Shown: one piece after another, positions 38,011 through 47,964 of the stretch
How the letters are laid out: each line of letters opens with the position of its first letter
How positions within the stretch are numbered: the stretch's first letter is position 1
From: Tubulanus polymorphus
Taxonomy: Eukaryota > Nemertea > Palaeonemertea > Tubulaniformes > Tubulanidae
Length of the DNA: 64,000 bases
Reading direction: 5' to 3'
Assembly: GCF_964204645.1 (NCBI RefSeq)
Contig: NC_134027.1
Location: 21,316,485-21,380,484 of the forward strand
Program-made: the position numbers and the translations under genes
The notes under the pieces: model-generated
Databases searched by the model: none
The model's input: the letters and a program-made list of their open reading frames with translations, nothing else
What the model was told of the DNA's origin: nothing

Positions 38011-38069
38011 GAAATATAATTGTGCGGACGGGGCAGTATACGAACAAGCGTATCAAGTTTCCACTAGAC

Positions 38070-39000
38070 CATCGAGGCTCATGTGAGCCTTGCATTGGCC
38101 ATGACACTGATGAACTGCATGACCCTGATGGACGTAGCCATCTGTGACGAGAGTGCTTTGTTGAATAATGCGTCGTTTTCAATAGACGTAGACTGGCAGG
38201 AAACTATCTGTCACGTGTCCATTATCATTACACATACATCATTTTCACTGTATATGCTTTATATTATTTTCAAAAAAATCTTCATTGACACCCATAGTAC
38301 TTAAGTTATAAAACTACGCAATATATCGTGAGAGACGAATGAAATGTTATCAGTCCCACAATCCCAAGTTCGAAAGATTACTCTTCAAAATGGTTTATAG
38401 CATAAAACCGAAAATTCGAGGTTTTAATACATTTTTAAAGTTTTGATGTTTTAAAATCTTTCGAACTTGTGATTGTGGGTGGGACCTATAACCCATAGTA
38501 CCAGTTATTACTGGTTAAGTTTATAGAAAAGGTAACCCCTGTCCACGATATCAAAGGCTTTTGCAAAGTCAACCATTCAGACGTCGATTTTTTATAATAG
38601 AGGTCCGACAGAAAATTTGTTCTAAGCAGGAGCGATCTTCACGGAAACCATTTTGTCCATCGCATAACTTGTTATTTTCATCAGTAAGGGAGGGAAGGCG
38701 ATTATTTGAAGCTGAGCAGAATAGTTTACTGACGTTAGAATTAGGCTTATCCCACAGAATCTAGTTTATCCTTTCTTACGGATGGGACGTACAATACTTG
38801 CATTCCATGTACGAGGAATTTCGCCCGAATTCATGGTTTCGTTAAACATCATACAAAGACTTTATCTTAAAGATGGGTACTTTCATTTGGTATCTTATCA
38901 AACCCAGTTGCATTGCCACTCTTCAACTTACGAGTGGTATATATAAGTTACTTCTTCCTTCGTGATCGCACAGTTTAACCGCATGGTTTGAGTTCCTGAT
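38070..39000. repeat. left arm of a 0.9-kb inverted repeat
   Basis: The reverse complement matches 42962-43875 over roughly 900 bp with scattered differences. The arm carries, on its minus strand, a reverse-transcriptase fragment and, on its plus strand, a 73-residue frame containing CMTLMDVAICDESALLNNAS that is conserved in the other arm. A MITE lies inside. Confidence 0.8.
38353..38485. mobile_element. MITE with GTCCCACAATC ends, copy 1
   Basis: GTCCCACAATCCCAAGTTCG at the left is mirrored by GAACTTGTGATTGTGGG at the right. About 133 bp. The orthologous copy in the other arm is flanked by clear TTATAA repeats. Confidence 0.7.
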
Positions 39001-39335
39001 TTATTAAAATTATTTACTCACTTGAAAAATGAGATTTATCGTGTTTTCACGATTTCATGGTTATTCAACTACCTCAACTCTCTACCGAAGAAATATAAAA
39101 CAGTCGCAGTGATAACGGGTTGTCTGCCTTGCAGCATTATTAATATGCAAATCTTTGGAAATTATAAATAGAAATAAAGAAATTGTTTATAGTCGGGATT
39201 TGGACCTGATATAACTGGTACAACGACATCAATGTAGCGGTAGGAACTTACAAATTACTTTAGATATGACAAAATAAGACACTATGTACTATACAACATT
39301 CAATCCTCTGGATAAGTTCCACAGTATTTGCCAGC

Positions 39336-40367
39336 CTACGCTCGTTTTCCTAATCGGCCGCAGCTCAAAACCCAGACAAGGGTTTTTCCAAAACCTCTCC
39401 GGATACATAAATATACGAATAAATTGATCATAGAATTTACGGCGTGTAAAAATTGACCCGAATGATACGGTCGATATTTCCTGCCCTCGTTCGCGGGTAA
39501 AACTGCCGGTAAAAATGTGTTCAGTAAAGCCATCACATATTCAACCATAAATATCACATTTAAAACCAGTATCGTAAGAGTAATCTGACGACCTTGTTTA
39601 CTGTTTGTGGAACTTGCATCTTCGTCTATTTGTCGAAGTTTCTGGCGCAGACGAGCCGCTACGAGCACTAACATCGACATATGGACGTTACACGCCAAAA
39701 CAAAGGCACCCGGGATAAACTTAAACACAACTTTACCGAATACAAAGTCGTAATACATCGCGTATTGTTTATTGAAAAGCAGTAACTTTTTTTGATCGAT
39801 GTACATACACGGTTGATCGGGATTGACTACGTACGTCTCTTTATCCCAAATCGTTGGAATATCAAATATAAAAGTTGCAACCCAAATCGCAACAGATATG
39901 CGAAACGCATTTTGAATTGTACAAATTCGTCTGGCAGATAGCGGGTATCTTATGGCCACATAGCGATCAATACTTAATGCAAAAAGCAACCAAGGACTCG
40001 TTGTCGTGGTCATCTGGAATATGGCATCTATATAAAGATAAATATGGTGGAAGTACTGTTGATAAGTATGATTAAAGCGAATAGATTCAAACGGGAAGCG
40101 CTTGGAAAGCATCATCAACTCGCGTCCGAACAGCCCGGTTAAACAGTTGACGGTATCGGCTACAGCAAGTGTCTCCAAATATAAAATACTGCTTCCGTTA
40201 TGTTGCATTAGACGAAGAACTATGAATGCCAGGCAGTTGGAGACGACACCAATGGAGTAAAGTAAGGTACGGGTCGATATCATTATGGCATCGTACGTGT
40301 AAGTACCCGAACCATCACAGAATTTGCCGCAGCAGATATCCGTTTGGTTTGTTACCAGACTGTACAT
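39336..40367 (-). CDS. intronless rhodopsin-family GPCR, paralogue 2
   Basis: 343 residues from the ATG at 40367, matching paralogue 1; an upstream in-frame ATG at 40445 would add 26 residues (MIIHCKCVTVLRVSLLYYFG and on) but is not conserved in frame. Keeps SIDRYVAIRYPL at TM3 and NLFVY in TM7. Roughly 89% of residues match paralogue 1 by eye, with all differences outside a central block from TM1 to the second cytoplasmic loop, which is identical at DNA level (39925-40229). ICL3 differs most (VAARLRQKLRQIDEDASSTN), which may alter G-protein coupling. Both paralogues look functional. Confidence 0.9.
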   Translation of the reverse strand: MYSLVTNQTDICCGKFCDGSGTYTYDAIMISTRTLLYSIGVVSNCLAFIVLRLMQHNGSSILYLETLAVADTVNCLTGLFGRELMMLSKRFPFESIRFNHTYQQYFHHIYLYIDAIFQMTTTTSPWLLFALSIDRYVAIRYPLSARRICTIQNAFRISVAIWVATFIFDIPTIWDKETYVVNPDQPCMYIDQKKLLLFNKQYAMYYDFVFGKVVFKFIPGAFVLACNVHMSMLVLVAARLRQKLRQIDEDASSTNSKQGRQITLTILVLNVIFMVEYVMALLNTFLPAVLPANEGRKYRPYHSGQFLHAVNSMINLFVYLCIRRGFGKTLVWVLSCGRLGKRA

Positions 40368-40949
40368 TCTTTCATTCAGATGACATCCGAAGTAATATAA
40401 CAGTGAAACTCGCAGTACAGTGACGCACTTGCAGTGTATAATCATTTTCCCTATACGTTAGGATCAACTTTGCCGCAAGTTTTCCATTCACCGCCATGAT
40501 TGCTATTACGATAAACACAGTGTAAAGTTACCGGATATAATTCTAAGATATAGAGAGGTACCCCAGTGTAGTCCAGTAGTGCTCGGTTTTCCATCGAAAA
40601 TATCACTGGGGCACGTCGCTCAAAAGATGATAGATAAGTTCTCAACCTGCGGCGGATTAGAACTTACCCGTCAGTTTGTCTACGCTGATCTTCTATATAA
40701 TATATCGATCGATCAATTGTATCAACAAGAAAATTAACTTCAATAAATTATTTGACGCCTGCGAAAAAATGTAGAATTTCTGGGATAAGCTAATGTGGAA
40801 TTGCAAATTTGAAATCGAAGTTTTAAGAAATTTGGGGAATTATGAGATTTGGCGATTGGGTAGATGATACAGTCTTCGACTGGTCTAATTAAAAAAAAAA
40901 TTGTCAACTTGTGACCGACTTCGATTCACTTTTGCCTCTAAGCTGGTCT

Positions 40950-41262
40950 GCAACTTCATTGCCTCCATGGTTGAAGAAAGAGCTCTTCTGATGTCTGCTT
41001 CATCATGACTTCAAGCATATCGTGTAGCCAGCCGGCCCGGTCCCGGGGCCCGGTTTGGCTGTCACTCGATATCCTAGACTTGAGTCTGGGTTGAAGTAGA
41101 CATTGTCATTTAAATAACTTATTCATGTTATTCTGTATGAATTACCCGTGTGTCTTGTATTTTGTATTTTCTTAGTTTAAAATTTGTAACTTTATTGAAT
41201 TTGGGAATTTTATCCCGGAATTTCAATGTAATAAGGGTCAATAAAATATTGAATTGAATTGT
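40950..41262 (+). mobile_element. 3' end of a CR1/L2-like LINE
   Basis: Ends with AATAAAATATTGAATTGAAT, i.e. a polyadenylation-like hexamer followed by short ATTGA repeats, typical of CR1/L2-type tails. Upstream is 3' UTR-like DNA (CATTGTCATTTAAATAACTT, TGTAATAAGGGTC). The 5' boundary is uncertain and no ORF remains. Confidence 0.55.
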
Positions 41263-41855
41263 CACCTTATACACATGCCATCAGTGGACGCGGAGCCGTA
41301 TATGACAGCTATGCTATTATAAATTGCTAATCTCATGAAACCTGCATACCCCTAATATCGAACATATTTTCTAAAACATTTGAATATTGAAATTATATGT
41401 TTACACGTTTTTATATAGACCGCTTGTAGCCGCCGATGAAATTCACGCCGGCCCTACTCAGATCGTAGTAGCTTCGTCATTCCACTAGCATCCCCATGAC
41501 AGGGTCTGACTTTTATATCAGACTTCCAAATCGTGTATACATCCGCCATTTAACCGAATAATCCGATTTACTTATCATTTCTATTTATGCCTGCCGCTCC
41601 TGATATAATCATACATCCTTTACTTTTACAATACGTCTTCTCATGATATTCAATGCAATATAACATTCCGACGTTCAAATAGAGGTCATTATATAATCAC
41701 AGGGGGCCATTCTACATCTTTATCAATAATATCTTGCCAAATAGCTTGTATGTGTACACATAAACCCGTGACGTTTTGCACATCGATTTACGGTTGTCGT
41801 TTGTAAAATGACGCCGAATGGTTAGCATTGTTTAGGTTTCATAATGAATAATTCA
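41263..41855. other. spacer, no gene seen
   Basis: AT-rich DNA between the LINE tail and the second minisatellite block; only short frames. Confidence 0.4.
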
Positions 41856-41857
41856 AT

Positions 41858-42775
41858 AACAGGCCAATACTAGGGTAACTACATTTACTCACTAGGCCAA
41901 CACTAGGGTTACTGCGTTTATTCACCCAGGCCAACACTAGGGTAACTACGTTTATTCACAATGCCAACACTAGGGTTACTGCGTTTATTCACGAGACCAA
42001 CACTAGGGTAACTATGTTTATTAAACAGGCTAACACTAGGGGTACAGCGTTTATTAAACAGGCCAACACTAGGGTTACTGCGTTTATTAAACAGGCCAAC
42101 AATTTAGGGTAACTACGTTTACTCACTAGGCTTACACTAGGGTAACTGTGTTTATTAAACAGGCCAACACTAGGGTTACAGCGTTTATTCTCCAGGCCAA
42201 CACTAGGGTAACTGCGTTCATTAAACAGGCCAACACTAGGGCTACAGCGTTTATATGGTAACTACGTTTACTCACTAGGCTTACACTAGGGTTACTGCAT
42301 TTATTCACCAGGCCAACACTTGGGGTAACTACGTTTATTAAACAGGTCAACATAAGTTTGACTACAATTACTCACTAGGCCAACACTAGGGTTACTGCGT
42401 TTATTTAACAGGCCAACACTAGGTTAACTACGTTTATTTAACAGGCCGACTTTAGTTTGACAACATTTACTCACTAGGCCAACACTAGGGTTACTGCGTT
42501 TATTCACCAGGCCAACACTAGGGTAACTACAGTTATTTACCAGGCCAACACTAGGGTTACTGCGTTTATTAAACAGGCCAACTCCAGGGTTACTGCGTTT
42601 ATTTGACAGGCCAACACTGGGGTAACTACGTTTATTCACCAGGCCAACACTAAGGTTACTGCGTTTATCAAACAGGCCAACACTAGGCTAACTAAGTTTA
42701 TTTAACAGGCCAACACTAGGGGTAACTACGTTTATCAGACAGGCCAAGACTAGGGTTACTGCGTTTATTCACCAA
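41858..42775. repeat. 33-bp minisatellite, block 2 (about 27 units)
   Basis: Same unit and orientation as block 1, including the TCAACATAAGTTTGAC variant near 42346. It ends shortly before the right inverted arm. Block 2 was probably copied as part of the local duplication, but its orientation is direct while the arms are inverted. Confidence 0.92.
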
Positions 42776-42961
42776 GAAGGGTTTGCTCAGAATGCACCTA
42801 AATGCATCTCATTTTCCAAAATTTTCAGACCCCCCTTCTGGTGCCTCGCACCTACAGCGCTCGCACATGACGGCGGCGCCGTCATTACAGGCGACAAATG
42901 CCAGCTTTCATTATGTACCCCCATGAGTTTTGGAATAATATCTTACAGAGGCCTACTTGGG

Positions 42962-43875
42962 AAATGAAAACTCAAACCATGCGGTTAAACTGTGCGATCA
43001 CGGAGGAAGAAGTAACTTATACATGCCACTCGTAAATTGAAGAGTGGCAATGCAACTGGGTTTGATAAGATACCAAATGAAAGTACCCATCTTTAAGAGA
43101 AAGTCTTTTTATGATGTTTAACAAAATCATGAATTCGGGCAAAGTTCCTCGTACATGGAATGCAAGTATTGTACGTCCCATCCGTAAGAAAGGATAAACT
43201 TGATCCTGTGGGATAAGCCTAATTCTAACGTCAGTAAACTATTCTGCTCAGCTTCAAATAATCGCCTTCCCTCCCTTGCTGATGAAAATAACAAGTTATG
43301 CGATGAACAAAATGGTTTCCGTGAAGATCGCTCCTGCTTAGAAAAAATTTTCAGTCTGACCTCTATTATAAAAAAAATCGACGTCTGAATGGTTGACTTT
43401 GCAAAAGCCTTTGATATTGTGGACAGGGGTTACCTTTTCTATAAACTTAACTAGTAATAACCGGTACTATGGGTTATAAGTCCCACAATCACAAGTTCGA
43501 ACGATTTTGAAACACAAAACTATAAACATTTATTAAAACCTCGAATTTTCGGTTTTATGCTAAAAACCATTTTCAAGAGTAATCTTTCGAACTTGGGATT
43601 GTGGGACTTATAACTTATTTCATTCGTCTCTCACGATATATTGCGTAATTTTATAACGTTAGTACTATGGGTGTCAATTAAGATTTTTTGAAAATAATAT
43701 AAAGCATATACAGTGAAAAATGATGTTTGTGTAATGATAATGGACACGTGACAGATAGTTTCCTGCCAGTCTACGTCTATTGAAAACGACGCATTATTCA
43801 ACAAAGCACTCTCGTCACAGATGGCTACGTCCAACAGGGTCATGCAGTTCATGTGCCATGGCCAATGCAAGGCTT
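42962..43875. repeat. right arm of the 0.9-kb inverted repeat, with RT fragment
   Basis: Reverse complement of 38070-39000. The plus strand encodes NKLCDEQNGFREDRSCLEKI and then VDFAKAFDIVDRGYLFYKLN, core reverse-transcriptase motifs (NGFR and FAKAFD) of a non-LTR element, separated by a stop. The minus strand at 43631-43936 keeps the CMTLLDVAICDESALLNNAS frame seen in the left arm. A MITE interrupts just after the RT fragment. Confidence 0.8.
43480..43607. mobile_element. MITE with GTCCCACAATC ends, copy 2, TTATAA flanks
   Basis: GTCCCACAATCACAAGTTCG at the left and CGAACTTGGGATTGTGGGAC at the right are inverted copies. TTATAA flanks both sides (43474-43479 and 43608-43613). It sits just after the YLFYKL coding stretch of the RT fragment. 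Confidence 0.8.
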
Positions 43876-43954
43876 CCAAAATTCCGTGTTTTTGGAGAAA
43901 AATCCGGTATTCCGTTATTCCGCGATATGATAACACCGCAGATTTGTGTTCTTA

Positions 43955-44620
43955 TTTACGGTTCTGACTAGCGCCATCAAACGAGAAGTTCCAGGATCCG
44001 CATCCGTCGATATTCCGTATTGAATTTTGTAATTTTGGAAATTGTTTCCATCGATACATCAGCTTTCATTGTCTCCCAAATGGTAGCCAATCTGTATAAT
44101 CTTGGAGTAATCATTTGACTGGAGAGAGCTCGCCTATACAAATGATTACTCCAAGGTATAATGTTGGTAATTTCAGTTTTGGTAGCTGTTTTCGGTCTTT
44201 CTTGGATGTTTTTCTGCAGTTTTTCTCTCCATTCCTGGACTAGCCGCATCTCGTCTATTCGTGATTCGATTTCGGTGGTGTCGTCTTCAATGTTGACTTC
44301 TTGCATGAGTATTCAGACTCGCTTCATCAAATGTAGCGGCGTCCACTTGTCTTCGTTTTCGGAGCTGGTCCAGTGTTTCTATTCTTTTGGCATTTTGATT
44401 TTGATCTTATAGTTCGGTTTGCTAGTTACCTTATCATTATTTCTATTCTATTCTGGAAAATGTCCGTGCTCTATAGCATCATATTGATGGCTGAAAGAGT
44501 AACCATAACAGAAATCCATTCTGGGCCGTGGAATGGCATTATTGATCGATCCAAGAACGAGGTTAAGAAATTGTAATTTGATCATGTTTTCCAATTTTGA
44601 TATCATATATTTCTGAAAAA
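43955..44620 (-). mobile_element. BEL/Pao-like gag remnant, copy 2
   Basis: The whole segment is collinear with 32400-32890. The minus strand encodes IESRIDEMRLVQEWREKLQK, then in another frame TIWETMKADVSMETISKITK and FNTEYRRMRILELL, similar to the part of BEL/Pao gag that follows LPxFxGxxxxW. A 19-nt inverted repeat (TTGGAGTAATCATTTG and its complement at 44102 and 44136) disrupts the frame. No protease or integrase is nearby. Confidence 0.5.
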
Positions 44621-44756
44621 ATGTTAGTGTATATAAAACAACATAAATATAGAATCAACAGTGTTTAATTAGCCAATTTTAATAGTTTGTAATTATCAAA
44701 GATTTGTATGCACATAAATACCTCTATGTTATCCATTTGTAGTCACTTGCATTATA

Positions 44757-44792
44757 CCTGATGAAGGGAAATGTTCCAAAAAACGTTCGTTA
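44757..44792 (+). ncRNA. degenerate hammerhead-core-like motif
   Basis: CCTGATGAAGGGAAATGTTC has the CUGAUGA box and a short stem (GGGA/UUCC), then AAAAAACG where GAAAC is expected, so the catalytic G is lost. Similar degenerate motif near 13428. Confidence 0.3.
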
Positions 44793-45039
44793 TCAATTAA
44801 CTTATTTATTCATTTGAAAATTAGATTCAACGTGTGTCTCACGCTTTTATGTTTTTCAACTATCTCTCAACTCCCAACCGGAAAAATATAAAACATAGTC
44901 GCAGAGCAGTGATAACGGATTTTCTGCATTGCAGCATCATTAGTGTGCAAACCTTTGGAAATTATGAATAGAAATGAAGAAATTGTTTATTGTCGGGATT
45001 TGAACCTAATATTACTGGTACAAGGACAAATTACTTTAG

Positions 45040-46375
45040 ATATGACAAAATAAGACACTATGTACATGTACTATACAACATTTAATCCTCTGAACAAGTT
45101 CCCGAAATTTTTGCAAGCCTACGCTCGATTTCCTAACCGGCCGCAGCTCAAAAACTAGACAAGCATTTCTCCAAAACCTCTTCGGATACATGAATATACG
45201 AATAAATTGATCACAGAATTTACGGCGTGTAAAAACTGGCCCGAATGATACGGTCGATATTTCCTGACCTCATTTGCGGGTAAAATTGCCGGCAAAAATG
45301 TGTTCAGCACAGCCATCAGATATTCAACCATTGAAATCAAATTTAAAAACCAGTATCGTAAAAGTAATTTGGCGACCTTGTTTACTATTTGTAGACCTTG
45401 CATCTTCGTCTATTTGTAGAAGTTTTTGGCGCAGACGAGCCGCCTCCAGCACTAACGGTGAATCTTGGCTGACACAAAGCATTACGAACGAAACATGGTT
45501 TTATCACTCAGTTGAACAGCGCTCAAAAGACCAATAAACACAACGATGGTTTAACTGGATCCATGCGTCTAATGAGGCACTTTTCTATCGACATTTTAAA
45601 TCTAGTATTTCTTACGAATTGTATCTGAATTATCCGAAACAGATTAGATCCACTATTGCTCGGTTCAATCAGATGCTCTAGTCATGACCTGCGTGTGGAA
45701 ACTGGGATGTGACTGCGCCCCCTATACCCCATCATCAACGTATATGTGAATTTCGTAATCTTAATGAGATAGAGGACGAAGTCCATGTTATTTAATATTG
45801 CCCTCAGTACAGTGATGCACGTGCCATACACATCCCAAAGAAATATTATTATTAGTCCAAACACATATAAAGTTGCCAAATTTATGAGAAACCCTCTCAA
45901 TAGTATCAATTTATCAAAGTTTTTGAAAAAAGTAAAAGATATTAAATCACTTCATTAATCTAGTTAATCAAATCAGATCATAATATGTAATCACTTTCAC
46001 TGATTTTGCAGTTGTATGTATGTGTAAATGTCTTTACTAACTGTATCCGCTTATATTTATATTTGTATGTGTCGTACGAGAATATTCTCTGACAATAAAG
46101 ATATATTATTATTGTTATTATTATTATGATTACTAACATGAACATATGAACGTTACACGCTAAAACAAAGGCACCCGTGTTAAACTTAAGCACAACTTTA
46201 CCGAATATAAAATCGTAATACATCGCGTATTGCTTATTGAGGAGCAGTAACTTTTTCTGATCGATATACATACACGGGTGATCGGGCTTGACTTGACTCC
46301 TTACGTCTCTTTATCCCAAATCGTTGGTATATCAAAAATAAAAGTTGCAATCCAAGTCGCAACAGATATACGAAT
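45040..46375 (-). pseudogene. third GPCR paralogue, 5'-deleted and split by a LINE
   Basis: Only the half after TM4 remains. 46271-46138 encodes MYIDQKKLLLLNKQYAMYYD and FVLACNVHMFMLV; after the insertion, 45450-45155 (with a frame change near 45345) gives the end of ICL3 and TM6-TM7 (EYLMAVLNTFLPAILPANEV, NSVINLFVYSCIRRGF). Sequence homologous to TM1-TM4 stops abruptly at about 46372, and DNA from beyond the gene (46410 onward, like 34870) follows directly, so an internal deletion removed the 5' half. Two independent lesions make it nonfunctional. Confidence 0.88.
45457..46131 (+). mobile_element. 5'-truncated LINE with 6-bp target-site duplication
   Basis: Flanked by ACTAAC (45451-45456 and 46132-46137), where the intact paralogue at 39670 has a single copy. 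The plus strand keeps decayed LINE C-terminal coding: WFNWIHASNEALFYRHFKSS, then HDLRVETGM, RICEFRNLNEIEDEVHVI and YCPQYSDARAIHIP, the CxxC/HxC-type C-terminal knuckle region of CR1/Jockey-like proteins, broken by stops. The 3' end has AATAAAG followed by (ATT)n. Confidence 0.85.
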
Positions 46376-46589
46376 AGTCTAATAATTGATTCTAAAATAT
46401 ATTATATTCAAGATAAGATTTTGGCGTTTTTCTTTTGGTAAACAGTTTCAAAATGAGAAATGTGTTCAAAATATAGTTAATTATACAAACACCTCAACTT
46501 TTATTATTGTAGTCTTCTGGCTGCTAATCATATTCTTAGCTGGAAATTCGGTCCTCTGAAAAATTGTTTATGACGACCTACCCACTTTC

Positions 46590-47270
46590 AGGAGACCCGA
46601 AAGAACAAAAATTCCATACCTACTTACCCTTGTTGGTGATTGCCCCGCCCGAAAGACAGGATTTTTTTGTGGTGTGGCCTAGAGTACCCTAGAATATCTT
46701 AATAAATTCAAAAAGTATACATGGCTTTTTATGTAAACCATTTTCTCAATTTGCAATGTATACTATTCTATACATGATTGAAATGATGTGTAGATCAGTA
46801 CAGCATTGGTCAGAGAGAAACTTTTCAATATACCAAATTTGCACAATTGTTGCACATTATCCGAAGCTCACTCCTTAATTTGGTTTTCTGTGTGGCCCAT
46901 AGGTCAGATCGAGATGGGATTGGAAACTGAGAGAAAAATAACCAAATTAACGTAATATATACGTTATCATTCCTGAAGATGACTCTAAGGTTTGGTCGAA
47001 ACGTTGGATGAATAAATTAATAGCTGAAGGTAGTTTTGCGAACTAAATCCTCCGTTATATTAAAGTGCAGTATTTTCTACATACCACAAAACCTATCTAT
47101 ATTCTGAAAATATATGTCTATACGTGCAATAGGGTTACTAGTATAGACGGGATTGAACTCATAAGTTTGTTTAAACATATGACCCGCTATGTACGGCTCT
47201 CAAACGCTTTGTAAATATAAGCGATTCTGAATTAAAATACTACAGAATGAAATATATCAAATATCTGCGC
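46590..47270. other. intergenic, contains a hammerhead-like motif
   Basis: AT-rich, no gene. AACGTAATATATACGTT at about 46949 is a near-perfect palindrome just upstream of the ribozyme-like motif at 46972. Confidence 0.4.
46972..47004 (+). ncRNA. hammerhead ribozyme core-like motif
   Basis: CCTGAAGATGACTCTAAGG followed by TTTGGTCGAAACG contains CUGANGA (CTGAAGA), a potential stem II (GACT pairing with GGTC, with a GU pair) and GAAAC. These are the conserved boxes of type I hammerhead ribozymes found in Penelope-like elements and retrozymes. Stem III and the cleavage triplet are not clear. Related motifs on the minus strand lie near 53437 and 565. Confidence 0.4.
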
Positions 47271-47278
47271 TGTTTTAG

Positions 47279-47521
47279 CTGGAACATTGGGTGTTGGCAA
47301 AATATCGATTCGATTTCGTCTGGATTTTTGTTAACGGTTCCCCTATAGGCTTCACTCAACCAGCGGAACACGTGCCATTATACTGGACAGAAGCTCAAAC
47401 GAAATCAACGAAATTCATACTATTTTGTGGTCAGACTATCCTACTCAAAAATAGCATACAAGATCTGCAATTCGGTTCCATTCGTGGGTTTGATTTGGAT
47501 ATGTATGAAGTTCCACTGTAG
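47279..47521 (+). CDS. terminal exon of an unrecognised gene
   Basis: After a TTTTAG acceptor the frame reads LEHWVLAKYRFDFVWIFVNG, then VPLYWTEAQTKSTKFILFCG and GSIRGFDLDMYEVPL before a TAG at 47519. The composition is protein-like with several Trp and Tyr. The FVWI-x-VNG and YWTEAQ stretches weakly recall the farnesoic acid O-methyltransferase-type (Methyltransf_FA) domain, but I cannot confirm this. No upstream exon was found; it precedes the VWC-like gene on the same strand by about 440 bp. Confidence 0.35.
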   Translation: MEHWVLAKYRFDFVWIFVNGSPIGFTQPAEHVPLYWTEAQTKSTKFILFCGQTILLKNSIQDLQFGSIRGFDLDMYEVPL

Positions 47522-47964
47522 TGTGGATTTGATTTGATTCCCGAATCCACAGTTGTAGATAAACTTGAACAATATGTATAAGTTCAACATTTGCTTCAGT
47601 TTCATAATAGATTGTGGATACGTTCTACCGCTGTGTCGTTTCATTTTGACGATGAATCCATTTTCAAAGTTGCACATGTTTAATTCAATTATTTATATCC
47701 ACGGTTATAGGCTAAATGTTCTTCTCTCGAAAAGGTTGAATTCGTATGATATAATAATATTCAATTGATTACAATTAACTAATTTCAAATTTTTCACTTA
47801 ATTTGATCACTTAATTAAAACTTTGAATATTTGTTCTATCGAATATCATTTGCTTACTCCGAATGGAATTCAAACACTTCAAAAAATGGTGTTTGTGATA
47901 ATAAAGAGCAGCTGGGTTTGCCACGTTTTGTCAGTCGAATCGAAAGCGTGGACAGAATTTCATC

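Noticed and set aside
40368-40445. Upstream 26-residue N-terminal extension of GPCR paralogue 2
   Set aside because: The extension is out of frame in paralogue 1 because of a small deletion, and the shorter start gives equal-length receptors with a typical N terminus.
36215-42775. CRISPR-like array
   Set aside because: Repeats are directly abutting with no unique spacers, and the DNA is eukaryotic.
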